Assembly: GCF_002197665.1 (NCBI RefSeq)
Contig: NZ_NBBJ01000002.1
Span: forward strand, 434,001 to 498,000
Length of the DNA stretch: 64,000 bases
Direction: 5' to 3'
DNA from: Sphingomonas mucosissima
GTDB lineage: Bacteria > Pseudomonadota > Alphaproteobacteria > Sphingomonadales > Sphingomonadaceae
This document shows positions 27,683 to 36,526 of the stretch, in pieces (position 1 is the first letter of the stretch; every line of letters begins with the position of its first letter). The translations under genes and the position numbers were made by a program. Under the pieces are notes generated by a model, which saw only the letters and a program-made list of their open reading frames with translations, was not told the DNA's origin and searched no databases.

Positions 27683-28575
27683 GCGGGCCCGTTGCCCAGA
27701 ACGCCGAGCGCACCCGGCGGGTGCTGGACGAAGCGCGCGGCGTGCGCGCGATGGTGTGGATCATCGCCATCATGCTGTTCCTGACCGTGCTGGGCGCGGC
27801 ATTGGGGCTGGCGACGCGCAACGCGGCCAATGCGCTGGAAAGCGAGCTCGTCGGACGGGCGACCGTGCAACTGGTGGCGAGCGATCCGACGCGGCAGGAG
27901 GCGGAGGCGGGAAAGGCTCTGTCGGCGTTGCGCGGGATGCCCGACGTGCGGCGTGCCGAGCTCGTGGACCGGGAGGAGCTTGCGGCGCTGCTGCGCCCCT
28001 GGCTCGGCGATGATGGCGCCGACCCCGACCTGCCGGTGCCGACGATGATCGACCTGGAGCTCGCCACTGAAGGGCCGGCAACATTGTCGCGCGTGCGTGC
28101 TGCGCTGAACCGCGTGGCGCCCTCGGCCCGGGTCGATGCGCAGGAGGCGTGGATGGCGCCGGTGGCCGACTTCCTCGATCTGGTCGTGCTGATCGCGTTC
28201 GTGCTCGTCGTCCTGCTCGCGACGGCGACCGCGGCGGTGGTGGTGCTGGCGGCGCGCGCCGGGCTGGACGCGCACCGCCACACGATCGAAGTGATGCACA
28301 TGCTTGGCTCGACCGACGTTCAGGTCGCGCGGTTGTTTCAGCGGCGTATCGCGCGCGATGCGGGCGTGGGCGCGGCGATCGGCAGCCTGGCGGCGATCGC
28401 CATGCTGCTCCTCGTGAGTGCGCAGGCGGCGGAGCTTGGATCGCAACTGCTGGGCCAGGCGAGCCTCGGGCCATCGGGCTGGGCGACGCTTGCCATGCTC
28501 CCGATCGCGTTCGTGCTGCTGGCGGCGCTCGCCGCGCGCTTCACCATCACGCGCGCGCTGGAGTCAGTGCTGTGA
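27679..28575 (+). CDS. ftsX: Cell-division permease FtsX
   Basis: This 298-residue inner-membrane partner of FtsE has four membrane segments (about 25-47, 165-190, 225-250, 270-290) and a periplasmic domain between the first two. EVMHMLGSTDVQVARLFQRRIA is the conserved cytoplasmic loop that contacts FtsE. The ATG overlaps the ftsE stop, and its own stop overlaps the next gene as GTGA, so the four genes ftsE-ftsX-DUF218-plsC are translationally chained. Confidence 0.95.
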   Translation: MSGPVAQNAERTRRVLDEARGVRAMVWIIAIMLFLTVLGAALGLATRNAANALESELVGRATVQLVASDPTRQEAEAGKALSALRGMPDVRRAELVDREELAALLRPWLGDDGADPDLPVPTMIDLELATEGPATLSRVRAALNRVAPSARVDAQEAWMAPVADFLDLVVLIAFVLVVLLATATAAVVVLAARAGLDAHRHTIEVMHMLGSTDVQVARLFQRRIARDAGVGAAIGSLAAIAMLLLVSAQAAELGSQLLGQASLGPSGWATLAMLPIAFVLLAALAARFTITRALESVL

Positions 28576-29105
28576 TCGCGCGGTTGATCGCGCTGGTGGC
28601 GGTTGCCTGGAGCCTTGGCTTTGCCGTCTTCATGCTGACGCTGGCGCAACCGGCGGACCCACGGCTCACGACCGACGCGCTCGTGGTGCCGACGGGCGGG
28701 CCGGGGCGCATTCCGCGCGGGCTTTCCCTGATTGACGACAAGCGCGCCAAGCGCATGCTCGTCACCGGCGTGGCAACCGGGCTGCGCAAGGCGGATCTCG
28801 TCGCGGCCAACGGTCATGCGGCGGCGATCGCCTGCTGCGTCGATCTGGGGCCGGAAGCGGTGGATACACGCTCCAACGCGGAGGAGACCAGCCGCTGGGT
28901 GCGCGAACATGGCTACAAATCCATTCGGCTCGTGACGGCCGACTGGCACATGGCGCGCGCGCGTATGGAATTGGGCGCGATGCTGGACCGGGACGTCCAG
29001 ATCCTGCGCGACGGGGTGCCCGCGGAGCATCGGCTGAGCCGGCTGGTGAACGAGTATAACAAGCTGATCCTGCGCCGGATCGCCTTGTGGACCGGGATCG
29101 ACTGA
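28572..29105 (+). CDS. YdcF/DUF218-family protein
   Basis: This encodes 177 residues with an N-terminal membrane segment followed by a DUF218 domain. TDALVVPTGGPGRIPRGLSLI, KRMLVTGV and the late VTADWHMARARMELGAML correspond to the three conserved blocks of the YdcF/SanA group. These proteins affect envelope properties; YdcF binds SAM in vitro, but no reaction is established. GTG 28572 overlaps the ftsX stop as GTGA, and the stop lies immediately before plsC. Envelope function fits both neighbours. Confidence 0.9.
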   Translation: MIARLIALVAVAWSLGFAVFMLTLAQPADPRLTTDALVVPTGGPGRIPRGLSLIDDKRAKRMLVTGVATGLRKADLVAANGHAAAIACCVDLGPEAVDTRSNAEETSRWVREHGYKSIRLVTADWHMARARMELGAMLDRDVQILRDGVPAEHRLSRLVNEYNKLILRRIALWTGID

Positions 29106-29819
29106 ATGATGAACTGGCTTCGGACGATCGCCTACCAGATCGTCTTCTACACCGGATCGGTGTTCATCGTGCTGGGCGTGGCGCTGTTTGCGCCATTCGG
29201 CGAGCGCGCGGTGATCCACCATGCGCATCGCTGGGCGCGTCTACAGCGCTGGACGGCGCGCCACATCCTGGGGATCACCACCCGGCTGGAAGGTACGATA
29301 CCGGAGGGGCAGTATCTGTTCGCCGCCAAGCATCAGGCAATGTACGAGACGACCGAGCTGCAACTGATCCTGGGCGGCCCGGCGATGGTGCTGAAGCGCG
29401 AGCTGGCGCGCATTCCCATGTGGGGCTGGGCGACGCGGCTATATGGATCGATGGCGGTCGACCGCGAAGCCTCGGCCAAGGCGCTGCGTCAGTTGATGGC
29501 CGAGGGCGCGGCCATGCGGGCGAGGGGGCGTTCCGTGATTGTTTATCCCGAGGGAACGCGCGTGCCGCCGGGCGAGACCCCGCCGCTGCGATCAGGCTTT
29601 GCCGGGCTCTACAAGGCGCTGAGCCTGCCGGTGGTGCCGATCGCGCTGGATAGCGGGCGATTGCTGCCAAAGAAGGGCGCGAAGCGGCCGGGCGTCGTCA
29701 CCATCCGGATCGGCGAGGTGATCCCGCCGGGGCTGCCGCGGCGGGAAGCGGAGCAGCGCGTGTGGGAGGCGATCAACGCGCTGGAGCTGGAAGGGCGCGT
29801 GGGGCAGGCGGCGGGCTGA
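29106..29819 (+). CDS. plsC: 1-acyl-sn-glycerol-3-phosphate acyltransferase
   Basis: This encodes 237 residues. PlsC acylates lysophosphatidic acid to phosphatidic acid at the inner membrane. An N-terminal membrane helix (about 8-30) precedes the acyltransferase domain. The catalytic motif reads KHQAMYET, the H-x4-E variant of the usual NHxxxxD that occurs in alphaproteobacterial PlsC. The glycerol-phosphate motif is YPEGTR, and VVPIALDSG is the fourth block. The ATG abuts the stop of the DUF218 gene. MM at the start leaves 29106 or 29109 possible. Confidence 0.93.
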   Translation: MMNWLRTIAYQIVFYTGSVFIVLGVALFAPFGERAVIHHAHRWARLQRWTARHILGITTRLEGTIPEGQYLFAAKHQAMYETTELQLILGGPAMVLKRELARIPMWGWATRLYGSMAVDREASAKALRQLMAEGAAMRARGRSVIVYPEGTRVPPGETPPLRSGFAGLYKALSLPVVPIALDSGRLLPKKGAKRPGVVTIRIGEVIPPGLPRREAEQRVWEAINALELEGRVGQAAG

Positions 29820-29838
29820 TTCCGCGCTTCCCTCCCGA

Positions 29839-30747
29839 TCAATCGTGCTTGCGGCCGAAATCCGCCGCGGCGTCATCCTGGCCCTGATCGACGATCGACC
29901 GGCGAATGGTGCGGGTGCGCGAGAACAGATCGTGGAGCGTGTCGCCATCGTCCCAGCGGATCGCGCGTTGCAGGTGCGACAGATCCTCGCTGAAGCGTTG
30001 CAGCATTTCCAGCACCGCCTCCTTGTTGGCGAGGAACACGTCGCGCCACATGGTCGGGTCCGATGCGGCGATGCGGGTGAAATCGCGAAAGCCGCCGGCC
30101 GAGAATTTGATCACTTCCGACTGGGTGACTTCTGCCAGATCGTTGGCGGTGCCGACGATGGTATAGGCGATAAGGTGCGGCAGGTGGCTGGTGATCGCCA
30201 GCACGCGATCATGGTGATCGGGCGCCATGATCTCCACCATGCTGCCGAGCCGGCGCCAGAATTCGGCGACCCGCTCGGTAGCGACCGGGTCACCATCCGG
30301 CAGCGGCGTGACGATGCACCAGCGGCCCTGAAAAAGGCTGGCGAATCCGGCCTCGGGGCCGCTCTGCTCCGTGCCGGCGACAGGGTGAGCGGGAACGATG
30401 GTGGTGCCGGGCAACGCGGCCGTGAGGGCGCGCACGACCTCCGCCTTGCAGCTGCCGACATCGCTGACGATCGCTTCTGACGGCAGGTCGGCCGCCATCT
30501 CGGCGGCGACCTCGCCCATCGCCCCGACCGGAACGCACAGGATCACCAGCTCCGCATCGGTCACGGCGGCGCCCAGCGTGTCGGTGATGTCGTCGACAAT
30601 GCCGAGCGCATCGGCGCGGGCGCGCACGTCCGCATCTGCATCATGCCCGGTGAGGCGCACGGTCGGCATGTGCTGGCGCACCGCCCGTGCGACCGAGGAG
30701 CCGATCAGGCCGAGGCCAATGATGGAGACGCGGGCAAAGGGTAGCAC
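29839..30747 (-). CDS. tyrA: Prephenate/arogenate dehydrogenase
   Basis: This encodes 302 residues. TyrA makes 4-hydroxyphenylpyruvate or tyrosine by NAD(P)-linked decarboxylation. The Rossmann fold begins VSIIGLGLIGSSVARAV. VSDVGSCKAEVV, PAHPVAGTEQSG and AITSHLPHLIAY are the conserved substrate blocks. I chose GTG 30747 because GGAG lies 7 bases upstream; a TTG at 30753 is only one base from that site. It is downstream of hisC with a REP-like pair in the gap. No ACT domain is present, so feedback control by tyrosine through such a domain is not expected. Confidence 0.94.
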   Translation of the reverse strand: MLPFARVSIIGLGLIGSSVARAVRQHMPTVRLTGHDADADVRARADALGIVDDITDTLGAAVTDAELVILCVPVGAMGEVAAEMAADLPSEAIVSDVGSCKAEVVRALTAALPGTTIVPAHPVAGTEQSGPEAGFASLFQGRWCIVTPLPDGDPVATERVAEFWRRLGSMVEIMAPDHHDRVLAITSHLPHLIAYTIVGTANDLAEVTQSEVIKFSAGGFRDFTRIAASDPTMWRDVFLANKEAVLEMLQRFSEDLSHLQRAIRWDDGDTLHDLFSRTRTIRRSIVDQGQDDAAADFGRKHD

Positions 30748-30777
30748 TTCCAATCTCCGTTAACCCGCTTCGTCGTC

Positions 30778-30864
30778 ATGCCGGGCTCGCCCCGGCATCC
30801 AGCTAGCCGCGCACTCAATGACCGATGAGTTTGCGGAACCATGGCCCCCGGCACAAGGCCGGGG
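30778..30864. repeat. Intergenic REP-like hairpin pair between hisC and tyrA
   Basis: The first hairpin is ATGCCGGG/CCCGGCAT at 30778-30798 with a 5-base loop. The second is CCCCGGC/GCCGGGG at 30846-30864. Between them lies AGTTTGCGGA, also present between the hairpins inside the FrhB-like gene near 7338-7347. The two copies are therefore one repeat family. The pair could also act as a transcription attenuator between hisC and tyrA. Confidence 0.82.
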
Positions 30865-30892
30865 TGATGCACGAAGAGTTTGTTCCGGGCGC

Positions 30893-31990
30893 TTAGGCCG
30901 CGCCCGTCATCTGGCGAAGCGCGGCGATGACGCCTTTGGTCTCATCCTCGGTGCCGATGGTGATGCGCAGCGCCTGCGGCAGCCCCTGGCCGGGCAGCCA
31001 GCGGACGATGTAGCCGGCGTCCATCAGCCCCTTGTAGGCGGCCTCCGCGGTCAGATCGCCTTCGAAGACGACGAGGACGAAGTTCGCCTGGCTCGGGATG
31101 GCGCGCAGGCCGGCGTTGCCGAGCTTCGCGATCTCGTCGGAGAACCACGCCCGCCACTTGGCATTGTGCGCGGCAGTGTGTGCGACGAAGTCGGTGTCGC
31201 CGAGCGCCGCCACTGCCGCTGCCGTGCCGGCGATGGTGATCGAGAATGGCAGGCGGATGCGGTGCATCGCCTCGATGATCGCCGGCGCGCCATAGCCCCA
31301 GCCGATCCGCTCCGCCGCCAGCCCGTACATCTTGGAGAAGGTGCGGGTGACGAGCACGTTGGGGGCGCTTGCCGCCAGCGCCATGCCGCCGTCATCGTCG
31401 CCGCCGTCGATATATTCCGAATATGCGTGATCGAGGACGAGCAGGATGTCGGGACGGAGGCCAGCGTGGAGCCGCTCGATCTCCGCACGCGGCGCGTAGG
31501 TGCCGGTTGGGTTGTTGGGATTGGCGACGAACACGATCCGGGTGCGCTCGGTCACTGCGGCGAGGATCGCATCAACGTCAGTCGCATAATCCTGGTCCGG
31601 CGCGATCACCGGTGTGGCACCCACCCGGCGGATCGCGATCGGATAGACCGCAAAGCCGTAGTTGACGTAAATCGCCTCGTCGCCCGGCCCGGCGAACGCG
31701 CCGGCGACGAGGTGCAGCACCTCGTCCGAGCCATTGCCGTAGATGATGCGGGCGGGATCAAGCCCGTGCTTGGCGGCGAGCGCCTCGCGCAGCTCGTTGG
31801 CGCTGGCATCGGGATAGCGCTCCAGGCTGGTCGCCGCGGCGGCGAACGCCTCACGCGCCTTGGGGCTGGTGCCGAGCGGGTTCTCGTTGGACGATAGCTT
31901 GGCGACCTTGCGTCCATCGTCGGTTGTCGATCGCCCGGGCACATAAGGGGCGATCTGCATGATCCATGGTTTGGGAACGGGTCCAGTCAT
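30893..31990 (-). CDS. hisC: Histidinol-phosphate/aromatic aminotransferase
   Basis: This 365-residue PLP enzyme (fold type I) has [14 protein letters not shown] near the N-terminus, [22 protein letters not shown] and the PLP-lysine text [18 protein letters not shown]. HisC-type enzymes transaminate histidinol phosphate and often also aromatic amino acids. Because tyrA follows directly, an aromatic role (prephenate or 4-hydroxyphenylpyruvate) is likely here, although the histidine role is not excluded. ATG 31990 fits the family start. Divergent from metX. Confidence 0.9.
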   Translation of the reverse strand: MTGPVPKPWIMQIAPYVPGRSTTDDGRKVAKLSSNENPLGTSPKAREAFAAAATSLERYPDASANELREALAAKHGLDPARIIYGNGSDEVLHLVAGAFAGPGDEAIYVNYGFAVYPIAIRRVGATPVIAPDQDYATDVDAILAAVTERTRIVFVANPNNPTGTYAPRAEIERLHAGLRPDILLVLDHAYSEYIDGGDDDGGMALAASAPNVLVTRTFSKMYGLAAERIGWGYGAPAIIEAMHRIRLPFSITIAGTAAAVAALGDTDFVAHTAAHNAKWRAWFSDEIAKLGNAGLRAIPSQANFVLVVFEGDLTAEAAYKGLMDAGYIVRWLPGQGLPQALRITIGTEDETKGVIAALRQMTGAA

Positions 31991-32175
31991 GGAGCGGGCG
32001 CATAGCGGGCGGGCGCGGGGGATGGCAACGGGTGGGCATCGTGCTGCGGTCGTCGACTAGCGCGATCGCGCCAAGCTTCTCCCGGCATAACGGGATTTCG
32101 ACAATTCGCGGCTCGGTGCTTCGCGTGCGTGTCAGGTCGCTTCCCCCGCCCGCGCCGGGATGCTAGCGCGCAGCC

Positions 32176-33291
32176 ATGTCCGCCGACGACCAGCGTTTCG
32201 GTCTCCAGCGCCACGTCATTCTGCCAGGTCCGCTGCCGTTGGACGGCGGGGGGCAGCTTGCGCCGGTTGAGATCGCCTATGAGACTTATGGCACGCTTGC
32301 GCCCGATCGCGGCAATGCCGTCCTGATCTGCCACGCGCTGACGATGGACCAGCACGTCGCGGGCGCCAATCCGCGCACGGGAAAGCCGGGCTGGTGGACG
32401 CAGATGGTGGGACCGGGGCGGCCGGTGGATACCGATCGCTTTTTCGTGGTGTGCGCGAATGTGATCGGCAGCTGCATGGGATCTTCCGGTCCGGCGACCG
32501 TTGATGCGACCGGGCAGCCATTCGGCATGAGCTTTCCGGTGATTACCATCCGGGACATGGTACGCGCGCAGGCGCTGTTGTTGGATCACCTGGGGGTCGA
32601 TCGGCTGAAGGCGGTGATCGGTGGGTCGATGGGCGGCATGCAGGCGCTGAGCTGGCCCGCGACCTTCCCCGATCGCGTGGAAGCGGTGGTGGTGATCGCG
32701 TCGGCGGCGCGGCATTCGGCGCAGAACATCGCGTTCCACGAGGTCGGGCGGCAGGCAGTGATGGCCGATCCCAATTGGCGCGGCGGCGACTATTATGGGC
32801 ATGACGTGCCGGCCGCCGGGCTGGCGGTGGCGCGCATGGCGGCGCACATCACCTATCTGTCCGAAGCGGGGCTGACCGAGAAGTTCGGGCGGCGGCTGCA
32901 AGCGCGAGAGGCGAAGAGCTTCGGCTTCGATGCCGATTTCCAGGTGGAAAGCTACCTGCGCTATCAAGGCATCGCGTTTGTCGATCGCTTCGATGCCAAT
33001 TCCTACCTCTATATCACCCGTGCGATGGATTACTTCGATCTGGCGGAGGAGCATGGCGGGTTGCTGGCCAACGCGTTTCGACAAACCCGTGCGCGCTTTG
33101 CGCTGATCAGTTTCGATACGGACTGGCTGTATCCTACCCGCGAATCGCGCAGCATCGTGCAGGCGCTCAATGCCGCCGGCGCGCCGGTGAGCTTCGTGGA
33201 GCTATCGAGCCCATATGGCCATGACGCGTTTTTGCTCGACTCGCCGGACATGAACCGCGTCGTCGCAGGCTTTTTGGGCACGGCATCATGA
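32176..33291 (+). CDS. metX: Homoserine O-acyltransferase MetX
   Basis: This 371-residue alpha/beta hydrolase-fold enzyme activates homoserine in methionine synthesis, normally with acetyl-CoA. The nucleophile elbow is GGSMGGMQ. The Asp/His part of the triad is in DTDWLYP and [17 protein letters not shown] and [10 protein letters not shown] are conserved substrate blocks. The stop codon overlaps metW as ATGA, the usual metXW arrangement. Acetyl versus succinyl preference cannot be judged safely by eye. Confidence 0.95.
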   Translation: MSADDQRFGLQRHVILPGPLPLDGGGQLAPVEIAYETYGTLAPDRGNAVLICHALTMDQHVAGANPRTGKPGWWTQMVGPGRPVDTDRFFVVCANVIGSCMGSSGPATVDATGQPFGMSFPVITIRDMVRAQALLLDHLGVDRLKAVIGGSMGGMQALSWPATFPDRVEAVVVIASAARHSAQNIAFHEVGRQAVMADPNWRGGDYYGHDVPAAGLAVARMAAHITYLSEAGLTEKFGRRLQAREAKSFGFDADFQVESYLRYQGIAFVDRFDANSYLYITRAMDYFDLAEEHGGLLANAFRQTRARFALISFDTDWLYPTRESRSIVQALNAAGAPVSFVELSSPYGHDAFLLDSPDMNRVVAGFLGTAS

Positions 33292-33914
33292 CCTTGCGGG
33301 CGGATCTTGCCATCATTGCCGATCATGTGGCGCCGGGAAGCCGCGTGCTCGACGTGGGCTGCGGTGACGGCGCGCTGATGGCGGCACTGCGCGATTCCAA
33401 ACAGGCGGATGCGCGCGGGCTGGAGCTCGATCCGCGCAACGTGGGCGCGGCGGTGGGCCGCGGGCTCAGCGTGATCCAAGGCGACGCGGATATCGATCTG
33501 TCCGGCTATCCCGATGCGAGTTTCGATTACGCGATCCTGAGTCAGACGCTGCAGACCTGCCGTGCGCCGGATGCGGTGCTCGGCCAGCTGCTGCGGATCG
33601 GGCGCCACGCCTTTGTCAGCTTTCCAAACTTCGCCCATTGGCGCGTGCGGCTGTCGCTGCTGTGGGGCGGGCGGATGCCGGTCACCCGTCTCTTGCCCGA
33701 GCGCTGGTACGACACGCCCAACATCCACCATCTGACCGTGGACGATTTTCGCGCCCATTTGCACGAGCGGGGCATCACAGTTGAAGGGGCCTGGTTCCTG
33801 TCGGGTGACAAGCAGACGCGATCAGCCGCGGCGAATGTCCTGGCCGAACATGCAATATTTCTTCTTCGTGGAACCGATCGGGCTTCTTCTGTGTTGCACG
33901 GCAACATATCATGA
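33288..33914 (+). CDS. metW: Methionine biosynthesis protein MetW
   Basis: This 208-residue protein has a methyltransferase fold: [17 protein letters not shown] is motif I and [16 protein letters not shown] with [22 protein letters not shown] are MetW hallmarks. MetW is required with MetX for full homoserine acylation in several proteobacteria. It overlaps metX and the following response-regulator gene by 4 bases each (ATGA). The last 15 residues are unusual for MetW and may be a poorly conserved tail. Confidence 0.95.
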   Translation: MTLRADLAIIADHVAPGSRVLDVGCGDGALMAALRDSKQADARGLELDPRNVGAAVGRGLSVIQGDADIDLSGYPDASFDYAILSQTLQTCRAPDAVLGQLLRIGRHAFVSFPNFAHWRVRLSLLWGGRMPVTRLLPERWYDTPNIHHLTVDDFRAHLHERGITVEGAWFLSGDKQTRSAAANVLAEHAIFLLRGTDRASSVLHGNIS

Positions 33915-34306
33915 CCAAGACAGCTTTGATCATTGAAGACGAAATCTTCGTCGCGTTGGATCTCGAACGGATCCTTGTTGATGCCGGCTATCAGGTCGCG
34001 GCCATCGCAGCGGACAGCGACCAGGCGCTTGCCGCAGCGCCGGGCTGTTCCTTTGCTTTTGTCGACATCAACCTGCGTGATGGGCCAACCGGGCCGCAGA
34101 TCGCCGAGCAGATCGCGCGCGATCATGGCGTGAAGGTCGTTTTCGTTACCGCCAATCCGTCGCAGATCGGCATCCCGTCCGAGGCATTGGGATATGTGCG
34201 CAAGCCGTTCAGCGATCGTGCGATCCTAGCGGCGGCAGCACTGGCGACCGGCCATCAGGATAGCGCCGCGGATGATGACGTCATCCGGATCGGTGCGCGC
34301 GGCTGA
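33911..34306 (+). CDS. Single-domain CheY-like response regulator
   Basis: This encodes 131 residues consisting only of a receiver domain: IIEDEIF with the acidic pair (Glu9/Asp10), phospho-acceptor Asp52 in FVDINLRDG, FVTAN and the Lys of YVRKPFSD. There is no output domain. It resembles receivers paired with HWE/HisKA_2 kinases in alphaproteobacteria. Its ATG overlaps the metW stop, so it is expressed with metXW. Its 3' end overlaps by 26 bases with the tail of the convergent kinase gene, a plausible partner. Confidence 0.9.
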   Translation: MTKTALIIEDEIFVALDLERILVDAGYQVAAIAADSDQALAAAPGCSFAFVDINLRDGPTGPQIAEQIARDHGVKVVFVTANPSQIGIPSEALGYVRKPFSDRAILAAAALATGHQDSAADDDVIRIGARG

Positions 34307-35825
34307 ACGACGCGTTCGGAAGGTCCAACACCAATTCCAAGCCCTGGGGCCGCCAATCGCGGCTCACCGTCCCGCCGAGTTGACGCACGGCGCTTAGCTC
34401 GATCAGCTGGCTGCCGAACCCGGCCGGTTTTGTCGCCGGATCGACACGCGGGCCGCCATCTTCCCGCCAGAGAATTCGCGATCGCGCGCCCTCACGGCTG
34501 ATGTCGATCGTCACTCTCCCGGTAGCGGTGGATAGCGCGCCATATTTGCTCGCGTTGGTGGCGAGCTCGTGAAAGAGCAACGCGAGCGGCGTGGCAGCGC
34601 GATCGTCGACAGGCACGTCCACCCCCGTGATCGTCACACGCTCACCCGGATGTGACTGATAGGGTGCCAGGAGTTCGTCCAGCAAACCGCGCAAGCTATC
34701 CTGGTGCGCCGTTGGACGCGAATTGGGGCTGTGCGGTCGGACAAAATCATGCGCGCGGCCGAGCGCGGCGATCCGCTCCCGCAGATCGGCGGCGAGCGGC
34801 AGCAGCGGCGGGTCGGCACGCGCCGCTATCTGGATCAGCCCGCCGATCACGGCGAAGATGTTCTTGATCCGGTGGGACAATTCCTGGCTGATGACTTCGC
34901 GCTCTTCCAGCGCGAGTTTTTGTTCGTGAATGTCGGTGCACGTGCCGAACCAGCGCGTGATTTCGCCGGCTTGGTCACGGATCGGCAAGGCTCTGCCCAA
35001 CACCCAGCGATAGGTGCCGTCAAAGTGCCGCAGGCGATATTCGATCTGGTAGGGCTCGCCCGTCGTCAGGCTGTGGCGCCAGACCTGCCAGGCGCGGTCC
35101 TGATCGTCGGGGTGGAACATGTTGTTCCAACCCACGCCATCGGTGGTGCCCGCGGGTGCGCCGGTGAACTCATACCAGCGTGCATTGTAATAATCGTGGA
35201 AGCCGTCCGGCTGCGTCGACCAGACCATTTGCGGCATCGTATCCGCCAGCGTGCGGAACCGCATTTCGCTATCCGCCAGCGCGGCACGTGCCTGCGCCGC
35301 CGATCGGCGCTGCTCCCGCTGCTCGCGGGCTGCGCGCCGCGCCTCGAGGCGCGCCATTGCCGTGGTGGCGAGTATCTCAAGGCCGCGCGTTTGGAATGGC
35401 GTCAGGCCTTCGCGCGGCGCACCGTCCAGCACGCAGATCGCGCCCATCGGAACGCCTTCCCGGGTCGTCAGCGGCGCGCCGGCGTAGAAGCGGATGTGCG
35501 GTGCCTCGGTGACTAGCGGATTATCCGCAAAGCGCGCATCCTGCTGCGCGTCCGGCACTTCCATCATGTGCTGGCCGTGCATGGCATAGGCACAAAAGGA
35601 CTGGGAGCGCGGCGTGCCTTCCAGGTCGGTGCCCGCCCGCGACAGGAAGACCTGCGCCTCCTCTTCCACCACGCTGACCAGCGCCGTCGGCGCGGCGCAC
35701 AGCTCCGCCGCGAAGGAGACCAGATCGTCCAGCACGCCATCGTCCCGCGCGCCGGCGAGATCGTACAGCGCCAGGATCCGCTCACGCGCGGTCTCGTCGA
35801 GGATTGGCGGAGAAGAAGGCGTCAC
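34281..35825 (-). CDS. GAF-PAS HisKA_2/HWE-type sensor histidine kinase
   Basis: This encodes 514 residues with no membrane segment. A GAF domain is at about 15-165 (SFCAYAMHGQHMMEVPDAQQD) and a PAS/PAC unit at about 190-310 (PQMVWSTQPDGFHDYYNARW, ending GTCTDIHEQKLA). The phospho-acceptor box is SQELSHRIKNIFAVIGGLI, the H-R-x-K-N form of HisKA_2/HWE kinases. The ATPase region has LALLFHELATNASKYGAL. The GTG start at 35825 lacks a strong ribosome-binding site. The GAF text resembles that of the GGDEF protein at 14.6-16.1 kb. Confidence 0.93.
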   Translation of the reverse strand: MTPSSPPILDETARERILALYDLAGARDDGVLDDLVSFAAELCAAPTALVSVVEEEAQVFLSRAGTDLEGTPRSQSFCAYAMHGQHMMEVPDAQQDARFADNPLVTEAPHIRFYAGAPLTTREGVPMGAICVLDGAPREGLTPFQTRGLEILATTAMARLEARRAAREQREQRRSAAQARAALADSEMRFRTLADTMPQMVWSTQPDGFHDYYNARWYEFTGAPAGTTDGVGWNNMFHPDDQDRAWQVWRHSLTTGEPYQIEYRLRHFDGTYRWVLGRALPIRDQAGEITRWFGTCTDIHEQKLALEEREVISQELSHRIKNIFAVIGGLIQIAARADPPLLPLAADLRERIAALGRAHDFVRPHSPNSRPTAHQDSLRGLLDELLAPYQSHPGERVTITGVDVPVDDRAATPLALLFHELATNASKYGALSTATGRVTIDISREGARSRILWREDGGPRVDPATKPAGFGSQLIELSAVRQLGGTVSRDWRPQGLELVLDLPNASFSRAHRSG

Positions 35826-35947
35826 GGTTCCAATCGGGTCAGTCGCTGCAGTCGGCGGCGGTCAAGCAAGGCCATCGTACCTCGCGGTGGCGCCGGCTGG
35901 ATGCTCCAGACGGACCAGTCATCAACCGCCAGCGCCGGCCTTTGATC

Positions 35948-36517
<570 letters not shown>

Positions 36518-36526
36518 TGGGGCCCC

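Noticed and set aside
30747..30753. TTG at 30753 as the tyrA start
   Set aside because: It lies one base from the GGAG ribosome-binding site. GTG 30747 has ideal spacing of 7.
31991..32175. Possible SAM riboswitch upstream of metX
   Set aside because: The region between hisC and metX has only a small CCCG/CGGG hairpin and no recognisable SAM-II or SAM/SAH core. A covariance-model search would settle it.
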